In this document: positions 1 to 9,600 of the stretch, piece after piece
Layout: each line of letters opens with the position of its first letter
How positions within the stretch are numbered: position 1 is the stretch's first letter
Source of the DNA: Irineochytrium annulatum
Taxonomy: Eukaryota > Chytridiomycota > Chytridiomycetes > Chytridiales > Chytridiaceae
DNA: 64,000 nucleotides
Assembly: GCA_027600665.1 (NCBI GenBank)
Contig: JADGJL010000025.1
Span: 1-64,000 of the forward strand
Reading direction: 5' to 3'
Made by a program: the position numbers and the translations under genes
Notes under the pieces: generated by a model
The model's input: the letters and a program-made list of their open reading frames with translations, nothing else
What the model was told of the DNA's origin: nothing
The model's database searches: none

Positions 1-745
1 GTGTAAGGAGTGTGGGGTTGGGGAGGTAGGGGAGATGATCATGAGGTTGCCGGGAGGGGTGTATGATGGGTATGTGGGTGAGGCGGCGACGAGGAGGAAG
101 CTTTATGAGGGCGTGTTTGAGGAGGGGGATCGGTGGTGGAGTAGTGGGGATTTGTTGAAGACCGATGATTTGGGGTTTTGTTACTTTGTGGATCGGGCCG
201 GCGATTCGTTCCGTAAGTTGATTGGTGCTTGAACAGCGCGGCCTGTGTTAATGTTGACGCGGTAACATACTAGGATGGAAAGGAGAGAACGTCAGCACGA
301 ACGAGGTGCTCGCCGTCGTTTCCGCATATCCGAACGTGGTAGAATGCAATGGTATGTGTGCTTTCTTGCTATGTGACATAACCTTTGACGTCGATTTGCT
401 GCGACAGTCTACGGTGTCCGTATACCAAACACCGACGGCCGAGCCGGCATGGCCTCGATCGTCCTCCCTCCCGACCTTACAGTCGACTCCTTCGACTTAC
501 CGACATTTACAAGTCACCTCTCTGCTCGCCTTCCGACATACGCCCGCCCTCTGTTCCTCCGATTTCGCGACAAGGAACACGAGAAGACCTCGACGATTAA
601 GTTCCAAAAGTTCAAGTACGTGCAGCAGGGGTTTGACCCGGACAAGTGCGAGGGAGACTGTGTGTGGATGTGGGATGGGAAGACATGGTCGGAAGTGGAT
701 GCGGCGGTGAGAAAGGGCGTGGAGGACGGGAGGTACCGATTTTAG
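1..745 (+). CDS. Very-long-chain acyl-CoA synthetase / fatty acid transport protein (FATP/Fat1 family), C-terminal part
   Basis: This is the 3' end of an acyl-CoA synthetase that activates long or very long fatty acids to CoA thioesters, probably at a peroxisomal, ER or plasma membrane. The gene starts before the window. Reading frame continuity gives exons 1-212, 274-351 and 408-745, with GT-AG introns of 61 and 56 nt. The spliced product contains the adenylation-domain tail of the FATP/VLACS group: a GD-L-x-x-D-x-x-G-F-x-Y-F-V-D-R-x-GD-x-F-R-W-K-GENVS-T block split by the first intron, then VYGVRIPNTDGRAGMA directly after the second. The end is the usual short C-terminal domain with a stop at 743-745. 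Family assignment is firm; substrate chain length and location are inferred from the family. It is followed after 178 bp by another plus-strand gene. Confidence 0.9.
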
Positions 746-923
746 TAGAGGAGTCTCAAGTAAAATAAAGTATTTCGAACGCAAGCGCTGCAGTTTAGTT
801 CCCACAGATCTGCGGAAGCCGCAGATTTGACAACGGCCGCAGCCCTACTGCAAGCGGGACTCCCATGTTGTCTCGCACAGTGAGCATCTGGTCCTTTCTG
901 CGGCGTATTCACCGCAGAAGTAG

Positions 924-3900
924 ATGCCAGCAATCGACAAACCTGCAGACGATGCCTCGCACGATTCCGATGAGGACAAGGTGCTGGTGAAGACCATGCC
1001 CGATTTACTGGCGTTACTTCAGGACCCAGCCTACACGAAGGACGAAATCCACTGCATCAGCCTCCTACCCGAATACCGCGACGCTTGGAGAGATCTCGCC
1101 TTTTCTTACGCCAGGTCTGGCCACGAGCGTGCCGTGCACGAGCTCAATGTCGCGTGTGTGCCCCTCACGATCCGCGACGACAGCGGCGCGTCATTGCTGT
1201 ATACCGCGGCGTTGTGGGGGCAACGGGGCTTCATAAGCGACTTGCTGAAGAGCAAGGAGGCGAGGGAGCTGGTCTACGATTTGCACGGCCCGGAAGACAC
1301 GCGACCCGAAGACGAGTCGAAGAAGCTGCTTGCCGAGTATAAGCGCATAATGCATCGGCAAGGAAGGACGCTCTTCACGCCAAGGAAAACCGTCGTCGAA
1401 CTGACGGTCGAAATGTGGAAGCCCGACCTGCTCGATCTCCTGCTGGACGAAGACACCTGGGTACCCAACGACCACACGCACTGCCTCAAGCCAATCCTTA
1501 ATCGCTGCCTGGAGCTCGTCGAGAAAATGTTAGCGAACGCCGCCACCACCGATGTGAACTACGTTCGACTGCGCGAGAAGCTCCGGACGAAGATTCGACA
1601 GTTCACGGTCATGAATCTTTGGCGCGCGGGTGTGCTCGCAGCGGACGAACGCGCCTTTTACTTCCCCATTCCAACCAACCTCGCGGAGCGACCTTGGACC
1701 GATGAAGAGAAGAACTTCCTTAGGATTAATGCGGGCCGTCTCGCGAGGTCCGTCGAGCACCGTGAGGCCCTTGAGTGGGTCCTGAACGAGTGGGGGGTGG
1801 ACCGGCTTGCCGACTTGGTTGACCTGCCGGAGGAGAAGTTGATTCCGATGTCGGTGGCCGACGAAGTGATTCTCGGCTACCGCGGCGTATGGAAGGTCGA
1901 GAAGCTGATGGACTTATTGGACGGGGCTAAACCCGACAACCGATTACACGGAAGGGCGTTTTTTGAGGACGTCGTGAGTGCAAAGTGGGATGGGGACCCG
2001 GCGTCGTTGGTGGCAACGTTTAGGGAGGCGTACGTAACGTCCTGCGACAACATAGACGAGATGGGTGGGGATGGGTGGAAGAGCAACCCGCACGCCGCGT
2101 TGTTGTCGGATGAGGGGTGGGAGGAGAGGCTTGATACGATTAAATTGCTCATGACGAGCATAGACACGATCAAGTACGGATGCATCCCGCGTCTCGACGT
2201 GCTTACAATTGCCGGGGAAATCAACATCCTACGGTGGCTCATTGCGAACAATCACTTGAACTTATCGGAGCTCGTGTACCCTGACCGGACGGCGGTGGCC
2301 ATGCGTGACGACGATGAGGAGACGGAAGATTCGGTGGATATTGAGGAGCTCGAGGACGGCTGCGCCGTCTGCTACCGAGAGAAGCGCGACCCCCAGACGA
2401 TGGAATGCTCGCATTCCTTCTGCAGGGGCTGCGTCAAAAGGATCTACGACTTTGCGCACCGCCGCCCCGCCACCTGCCCCTATTGCCGCGCCGACTTCCC
2501 GCCCCGGCCTGTCGATCTAGCCCCGGCCGCCGTCCTGGCCCGCAGCCTAGAGATCGCCTACAGCGGCCAGAACCTCATCTACGCGCCGGACCGAGCAACA
2601 GCCACCATCGGGGAAGTACTTTTCATCATCGCATCGTTCGAGGGCAATGTCGCCGTCGTATCCTGGCTCGTGGGCGAGTGCGGGGTCGACCCTATCAGGA
2701 CCCGAACCATGGGTGGCCTCACGGCTATGCACAACGCCTGTCGGAGGGGCCGGCTAGCCGTCTGCAGGTGGATGTACGAGCGCTACCCATCAATCTTCGA
2801 TATACCCGCGTCCCCCGAGGATCCGACGACCGCCTTTGATTATCTGTTCCGCAGTCGCGACGGCCATACGCTCGGTGTTATCAAGTACTTCGCGAGCAAA
2901 ACCTGGCTTCCGAACGACTGGTGCGAGAAGGCGATGGGGTCCACTAGCGAGATCGTCGAGTACGCGAGGCAGGTGGCCACGGAGCCGGTGTTGGATATGA
3001 TGCCGACTGCATTGCTCGCCAACGCGATGATGCCTTTAAGTCGAGTCGTCGCGAAGTTGGTCACGTGCCTGGAGACACCGCCAGCGAGCGTGATTGGCGA
3101 TCTCATCCACCTCTACAAGGTCGCCGTGCTTGTCGGGCGGTACGACGTATTGTACTGGATTTGCAGGGAGAGGGAAGAGTGGTGGAAGGGCATGCGTCCG
3201 CTTTTGCATCTAAAGTGGCGGACAGGTATGATTTCTGACGAGCAAGCGTTCGCCAACTTCCTCTTTGTGATCGAAGTCGCGTGGAAGACCCGAATGAATC
3301 TTAACATGGTGATAGATACGATAAGTGACGCGGTAGAGTTTGGCGTTGGCGTAGAGGTGCACTCGATAAAGATTTGTCTGGATTATGTATTGACAACGAT
3401 GGACGGGATGCCGCCTAAGTTAAAGCCAAATTGGTTTACCGCGTTCAAGAAGAGGTGTCCCGAGGTCTTGCTTAGTCTTGCCTTCAAACACGGCCACCGC
3501 CACCTCATCGAGTGGAGTCTGGAGTTGGATGGCGCCGCCAGCCGTTGGACGTCTAGCACGGCCGTTTTCAAGGCCTTGAGCGTGTGGGAGTGTCCGAACG
3601 CCGAAACCATGGGAGTGCTCCTGGGGTGGATCCGTGGAAAGGGGATGGAGGTGGAGAGCAAGGTTGTTAAGGCGGGGTTAAGTGGGGAGGTGGAGTACTC
3701 GAACGTGATCGATCTGTTCGCGGGCCTGCACTACGACGCCTTGACGGCCACGGGCACGATAGACCGAGCCGCCATCGAGCGATACGGGGACGTGCTGAAG
3801 TTCGTGTGTGCTCAGTCAGATATCAAGCGCCTCCACGACGGTCTCTCCCAGGACAGATATTACGAGATGCTTAGCGGACTGGGCCGCATCGCCAAGGACA

Positions 3901-4208
3901 TCGCTTTGGACGCTGAGAACTTCGTGTTCATATCCGACCACCTAGCGAACTACTTCCGAGCGCTCCTGACGGATGTGGACAGCGCCGACGCGTCCTGGAA
4001 GGAGTGGACGGTTCGCCTGGCGGAGCATGCCGTCACGGCGATGATGACGGCGGGGCCGGTGTGCCTGGAGGCGGTTCGGTATCTTGCGCTTGAGAAAGGA
4101 GTCAGCGTCATTTACAGAAATATTAATGGATGGGGCGAGGTGGACAAGTCTGTGGCAGCCGCGTTTAAAACAATTCAAGAGACGCAACGTGCGGCAAGGG
4201 CAGGATAG
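924..4208 (+). CDS. Large RING-finger protein with ankyrin-like repeat architecture (putative E3 ubiquitin ligase)
   Basis: A single uninterrupted 1,094-codon frame starts at ATG 924 and shows no need for introns. A C3HC4 RING finger sits in the middle (about residues 479-525): C-A-V-C, then C-S-H-S-F-C-R-G-C, then C-P-Y-C. It would bind two zincs and recruit an E2 enzyme. The flanks are helical and carry degenerate repeat-like blocks such as GHRHLIEWSLE and GLTAMHNACRRGRLAVCRWM, which resemble ankyrin units; only a few are convincing by eye. A RING placed inside a repeat scaffold suggests that the repeats choose the substrate. No membrane segment or signal peptide is evident. A decayed fragment resembling the C-terminal half lies immediately downstream. 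The RING is certain; the ligase role is inferred. Confidence 0.85.
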   Translation: MPAIDKPADDASHDSDEDKVLVKTMPDLLALLQDPAYTKDEIHCISLLPEYRDAWRDLAFSYARSGHERAVHELNVACVPLTIRDDSGASLLYTAALWGQRGFISDLLKSKEARELVYDLHGPEDTRPEDESKKLLAEYKRIMHRQGRTLFTPRKTVVELTVEMWKPDLLDLLLDEDTWVPNDHTHCLKPILNRCLELVEKMLANAATTDVNYVRLREKLRTKIRQFTVMNLWRAGVLAADERAFYFPIPTNLAERPWTDEEKNFLRINAGRLARSVEHREALEWVLNEWGVDRLADLVDLPEEKLIPMSVADEVILGYRGVWKVEKLMDLLDGAKPDNRLHGRAFFEDVVSAKWDGDPASLVATFREAYVTSCDNIDEMGGDGWKSNPHAALLSDEGWEERLDTIKLLMTSIDTIKYGCIPRLDVLTIAGEINILRWLIANNHLNLSELVYPDRTAVAMRDDDEETEDSVDIEELEDGCAVCYREKRDPQTMECSHSFCRGCVKRIYDFAHRRPATCPYCRADFPPRPVDLAPAAVLARSLEIAYSGQNLIYAPDRATATIGEVLFIIASFEGNVAVVSWLVGECGVDPIRTRTMGGLTAMHNACRRGRLAVCRWMYERYPSIFDIPASPEDPTTAFDYLFRSRDGHTLGVIKYFASKTWLPNDWCEKAMGSTSEIVEYARQVATEPVLDMMPTALLANAMMPLSRVVAKLVTCLETPPASVIGDLIHLYKVAVLVGRYDVLYWICREREEWWKGMRPLLHLKWRTGMISDEQAFANFLFVIEVAWKTRMNLNMVIDTISDAVEFGVGVEVHSIKICLDYVLTTMDGMPPKLKPNWFTAFKKRCPEVLLSLAFKHGHRHLIEWSLELDGAASRWTSSTAVFKALSVWECPNAETMGVLLGWIRGKGMEVESKVVKAGLSGEVEYSNVIDLFAGLHYDALTATGTIDRAAIERYGDVLKFVCAQSDIKRLHDGLSQDRYYEMLSGLGRIAKDIALDAENFVFISDHLANYFRALLTDVDSADASWKEWTVRLAEHAVTAMMTAGPVCLEAVRYLALEKGVSVIYRNINGWGEVDKSVAAAFKTIQETQRAARAG

Positions 4209-5072
4209 AACCAACAGGAGTGGGGACTTTTTACGTTTTGGCGTTTTACTCCAGTCATTGTAGGTTGGCCGCTGTAGGGGTTCGGCCCGCTGCTGCTTTT
4301 TTTTTTGTTGCCATCCTGACGGGAGCTCTACGGGTTGGAAAGATACCATTTTCTTGTGTAATACACCGTACATATTATCTAGGCAATGGAGAATGGATAA
4401 GATAGATGGAGACTTCACTGTAGCACGGATGTGGAAACGAATTCTTAGAAAAACAGCTGCATCCATTTTACACTTTTTTTCACATCATAGAGCTACTCGC
4501 GATTGCCTTTACGAAGTTTCGCGGTCGGCAGTGGGGTAAAGGATTTTGAAAGGGCATTTGGTTCAAACTGTTAAGTCCAAAAGGGCCAACTGAAGAACAT
4601 CCGACCCACACAGCGCCTCAGACGTACCTCGTGACCGCACCCGACTGGACGGACATAACTCGCTCTCGCCTTAACCACGGTCACATCCACCTCGTCGAAT
4701 GGAGCCTCGAGCAACACACAACGTGAACGCCATGACTGCCGAGAATACCTAAAAATCAGCTTGCAAAGGCCTTCCTAGCCGTCCTCGAGGTCCGGCAGCT
4801 GATGACGTTGAGCAACAAACGACGATGGGCTAGTCCAAGGTCGGTGGACGAGTCCGTGATGGGCAGTTTAGGCAAACCTTGTCGATCAGCGTGCGGCGGA
4901 GTGGGGTGGAGGCGCTACTTGATTACTTGATGGCAGTGAATATGTCCAGAATCTGGGCACGTTGTATTGTCGTGAAAATAAATCGAACAAAACGTTCTCT
5001 AGTACAAGTCGTTGGTGGCAAACTACTACAATATCATGCCACTATCCCACAGCAACATCGCAAGAAGTCATT
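4209..5072. other. Intergenic stretch holding the 3' flank and the gene remnant
   Basis: Between the RING gene and the convergent alcohol dehydrogenase. Apart from the paralogous remnant at about 4590-4970, I see only AT-richer 3' flanking DNA and a run of T at 4301-4310. No intact open frame is convincing here. Confidence 0.5.
4590..4970 (+). pseudogene. Decayed paralogous fragment of the upstream RING/ankyrin-like gene
   Basis: Translation around 4668-4712 gives RLNHGHIHLVEWSLE, closely matching AFKHGHRHLIEWSLE of the intact neighbour near 3482-3526, with similar underlying DNA. Further weak matches follow in the same order: a QLAKAFLAVLE-like stretch near 4757-4790 against the neighbour's TAVFKALSVWE, and a GVEALLDYLM stretch near 4903-4932 against CLEAVRYLAL. 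Stops and frame changes interrupt it, so it cannot be read as one protein. It looks like the remnant of a tandem duplication. The boundaries are approximate and the weaker matches need an alignment. Confidence 0.6.
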
Positions 5073-6371
5073 TCAGGCCTCAACGACTGTCTCCTTGCTC
5101 AGCGACCCTTGGATGTCGAGGACGAACCTAAACTTGACATCGCTCTTCAACATGCGGTCCCACGCCTTGTTAGCGTATCCCGCCTTCACGAGCTCAATGT
5201 CGCTGACAATCCCCTTCTCACCGCAGAAGTCAAGCATCTGAAAAGACAACACGGGTTAGGTTTTGAAAGTGAAGTCTGACTCTCAAAATCATCCAGCTAA
5301 CCTCCTGCGTCTCCTTGATGGACCCAACAAGCGACCCTCCGATCTTGATGCGCCTCCCGATGAGCGAGAACGTAGACAGCTGGAGGGGTTCCGGAACGCC
5401 GCCAACGATGATGAGCGTGCCGTCGGTCCTCAACAGGCCGGCCATGGCGTTGATGTCGTGCTTGGCAGAGACGGTGTCAACGATAAAGTCGAATGACCGG
5501 TTGGCGGACTTGAAAGCGTCTTCGTTCGTGTAGATGAGGACATTCTCGGCACCGAGCTTGAGGGCCTCAGCCTCCTTGCCGGCGGAGCGGGAAAGGACCG
5601 TGACGTGGGCACCCATGGCGGCGGCAAACTTGACCGCTGGTTGAAAAGAGAAGGAGGAAGAATTAGAAGGATGTTCACTCAAATACAGAAAAAGAGGTCG
5701 ATAATCAGCATACCCATGTGGCCGAGACCGCCGAGACCGAGAACAGCGACCTTGTGCCCCGCCTTGACACCGTAATGCACAAGCGGCGACCAGGTCGTGA
5801 TGCCCGCACACAGCAACGGCGCCGCCGCCGCCAAGTCCAAACCCGACGGGATGCTTAGCACGTAGTTCTCATCCACAACAATCGCCTGGCTGTACCCCCC
5901 GAACGTGTGGCCCGTACCGTCGACCACCGGCGCGCCGTAAGTCCCCACAAGCCCCGGGAACCCGCCCTCCCTCTTCCCCGAGCAATATTGGATCAGCTTC
6001 TCCTCGTGCGTGCACTCGTCGCACGTCCGGCACGAGTCGACGAAGCAACCGACGCCGACCGTGTCGCCGACCTTGAATTTGGTGACGCCGGCGCCGACGC
6101 GGTCGACGTGGCCGATGATCTCGTGCCCCGGGACGGCGGGACGCTTGGCCGGACCCCACTCGCCCTTGACATGATGCAGGTCGGAGTGGCACATTCCAGT
6201 AAAGGCGATCTTGGCAAAAAACGAGGTTAATACAGCAAGTTCCAGGACGTAAACAGCAGCTACCTTGATGTGAACGTCGTGATCGCCAACAGGGCGGCGC
6301 GGTATCTGGACGAGCTCGAGCGTGCCAGAATCCTGGCCGCCGATTGCGAAGACTTGCTCGAAGGAAGACAT
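5073..6371 (-). CDS. Zinc-dependent alcohol dehydrogenase, cinnamyl-alcohol-dehydrogenase type
   Basis: Medium-chain NADP(H)-dependent alcohol dehydrogenase, interconverting aldehydes and alcohols in the cytosol. Four exons (6264-6371, 5714-6209, 5302-5636, 5073-5237) join in frame to 367 residues, the usual family size. Visible features are the catalytic-zinc cysteine in GMCHSDLHH, the GHEIIGHV motif with its conserved His-Glu, the structural-zinc cysteine cluster in [18 protein letters not shown], and the nucleotide-binding GLGGLGH turn, split by an intron after the histidine. The first intron (6210-6263) is 54 nt and open in frame, so it could be mistaken for coding sequence; removing it restores [15 protein letters not shown]. 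Yeast Adh6/Adh7 are the nearest well-known relatives by motif. The natural substrate cannot be told from sequence. Confidence 0.92.
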
Positions 6372-6692
6372 TGCTGGCAGAGGTTGCTGGATGACGGCAG
6401 AGGATGGATGGGCGGTTGGCAGCGAAGGAGGCCCTTATCAAGTGTCAGGCAGGCGGCGCGCCGGAGCCTGGGCGAAGAATTCACATCGGATGAGTAATGA
6501 GGACGCGAAGGCGACACGACTGGAGGTGCCGGAGCTGTTCCGGAGCTTCGGCAAAATGATGGAGCCGTGGTCAAGCCATTTCACCTTTTTTAATACGGTA
6601 AATTCGTGAAGTAAAACCGTCTAGTATTTCCATGTATTTTGCAAAACGAAGAGTTTAAATGACACTAATATCTGCTACTTCTAGAGAATCAA
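6372..6692. other. Intergenic: upstream of the dehydrogenase, downstream of the ABC transporter
   Basis: About 320 bp between two minus-strand genes. It must hold the dehydrogenase promoter and the ABC transporter terminator region. Nothing specific is recognisable beyond moderately AT-rich DNA near 6590-6690. Confidence 0.4.
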
Positions 6693-9600
6693 TTATATCC
6701 TTCCCTCAGCGACCCGAACAAACACATCCTCAAGCGTAGTTTCGTTCAACGCGAAGTCTCCAACGCCAGACCTCATGCAGGCGTCCTCCAACGCCAGGAA
6801 AACGTCCGCAATGTCGACAGCATCCTTCGCGATCAAGCTCGTCACCGTCACCATCCACGTTACGTCCCCGGCTCGGGGTACCCCGAGGCTCGCCGACGCC
6901 AGCGCGTTCGCGTGAGCGATGTTGAGGTCCGAGGATGTGACGGAGGAGTCGATCTGCGCGGGGCCGAGACCGAGCGCGGCGCAGACGTTCCCCAGCACGC
7001 CGTTGACACGACCCTGTTGCGCGCGAGCAAGCGCATCGATCGATGGCGGGTGCGCGTCCTGCATCGCCGGCACCTCGACCGAGAACCGGAGCGTGAGCTT
7101 CAACCCTTCACCAAACTTCTTTTTGAGGTGGATCTGCGACCCTAACACCTTAAGGTTTCCGTCGCAGACGATCCCAATCCGGCTGCAAAGGGCGTCGGCC
7201 TCTTCCATGCTATGCGTCGTGATGACAACACACCGGCTGCCGGCCCCGCCCCTCCGCACGCGATCAACTATCCTCCACACATGACGCTTCGTCTCTGGGT
7301 CGAGCCCCGTCGTCGGCTCGTCGAGCACGAGGATTCGTGGGCTCGCCGTGAGCGCGATGCCGATCGACAGCCGGCGCCTCATGCCGCCGGAGAGGCCGCT
7401 CGCCTTCACGCGGAAGGCGTCGCCGTCCAGCTCGACGTCCTCCGCGATGCCGCGGACCATGGACTGTACGTTGCGGGAGGGCACGCCCCGCAGGCGGCAG
7501 TAGAACTTGAGGTGCTCCTCGACCGTCAGATCCGGCCAAACCGTGTCGAACTGTGGCGTGACGCCGATGAGCCGCCAGAACTGACCGTTGCCACGGGCGT
7601 CGTCAATCGCCTTACCGGCGACCGTGATGCTCCCGCTGGTCCGCTTTAGGAGGCCCGTGATCATTGAGAGCGTCGTCGTTTTGCCGGCGCCGTTGGGGCC
7701 CAGCAGGCCAAAGGTCTCGCCGTACTTCACAGAGAGCGTGACGTCGTCTACGGCGACCTTAGAGCCGAAGGTCTTGCGGAGGTGCGTGACCCGCAGTGCC
7801 TCGGTGGACGCGTCCGGCGCTGAGGCGAGAACGCGATGCTCTTCCTCCAGCACGTCAGAATCGATCAGTTGGTTTGCGTTGCGGTGGCGGCCTAATTGGA
7901 CGTCATTATCGCGGGCAGAGCGACGGAGGTACTTCGAGAGTCCCAATAGCGGGTCGACAGGGACGCCAACGGGAGAAGGCCGAATCGCGTGGATATAGCA
8001 GCCGAGGAGGCCGTAGAATGTGGAGGACAGGATGACCACAAGCACTGTGTTTTTGATCGGAGAAGTATCGACGTTGGATACGAGAATGTTCAAGAGACTA
8101 GCGATGCCTGTCGGTGGGAACAAGCTGAATCCGAGGGGTAAGGATCCCGTGGTGCGGTCGGCCGTGATCGTGACGAACGGCGAGATGACGGCGGTAAGGA
8201 TGAAGCTGTGACAGAATCAAATTAATGATTTCGAAGCAGAAAAAAGCTAAGACTCACACAAGGTATCCAACCAAGCCTGCCGAGACCGGCTTCGTTACCA
8301 GCGCGGCGATTAGGATAACTATGCAAACCTGCGCATGGGTCCACAGCAAAAGCACGCCGACCATATTGAGCGCCCCAATGGCGACAACATTTGAGTATCC
8401 CATCCCAAGCGCGATAATGAGGTAGACCAAGTTTAAGGCCAAGGTCGTAATGAATCCGTAAACGTAGAAGCCCACCCAGTACTTAAACAGGTCGAGGCCT
8501 TGGATCCTCATCATCTGTGCAAGATGGTCGAAGAAAATAAGTTGTTGAATACAAATGAAATTCACTAAGAAATCACAGTACCTCGACAAGGTTTTCACGC
8601 TTTTCAAGAACCAAAAGCGTGATCAGGCGGGGGAACATCAGGCCCGTCGTGAGGAAGAAAAACATGAGCGTCACGGCAAAGAACTGACAGATGAAAAATA
8701 AAGAAATGTTTGCCGATTAGTTCTTGCACATCCAAAAGGAAAGATAATCTCACAATGGCTCTAACGGCGAAGTTTATGTCCGACTCATCAGCGGCCGTTA
8801 TGAACGGCGGGAGGTAAGCAAGGCTCGAAACGACCGATTTGTACGTCGAGCTGTTGAGCGTTGAAAGAATCCCGTTCGTGATCGCGTTCACGGTCGTCAG
8901 CGTCTTTCTCGACATGTCCGACGACGCGTCCCGGCCATAACTTGGATGATTTGGGGAGACGGCTGAGCAGTTCGAGTTGTAGAGAAGGGAGTTGACGAGG
9001 GGATCCGTCACAAACTATAGAGTAAAATCGTTATTCGTCCGCTGCTGAAGTGTCTATCGCCACAACAAAGCAAGTGGCGCGAAAGTACAACATTATCTTA
9101 CCAAATTAGGGTATGGCGACGACATCGGGACGGGCGGGTAGTGCACCAGCTCGTATTTAACATTTATCCCTGACGACGAAGCTTTCATCCTGTCCACCGT
9201 GATACCGAGATCTGGGTACGAGTTTCGCCAAGTTTGCTGAAGCGTCCCCAGCTGCGACGCCAGAACGCCGCGCCTGCTGGCCCCGCCGAACCCGCCGCAA
9301 AGATCTGGGAGCGGCGCCGCGCCCGCGACGAGGTTGGCCTGCGCCGCAGAAAAAGCCGCCTGCGCCGACTCTGCGCCGGCGACTCTGGTCAGCAGTGGTG
9401 GCGCCGTGTACGGCGAATCGTCGTAAAACAACTCGGGAGTCGAGAGTCTGTCCGTCGCGTTGATCGGGTCCATGATGGACGAGTCAACGAAACTTGGGTC
9501 AAAGAGCGAGGCGATGTCCAAATCCCCGGACGACGCCTGCTGCGCGAAAGAAACGCGGTACCGACCGTCGCCCGCGAGGAGCTGCTCTAGTTTCGCGTTC

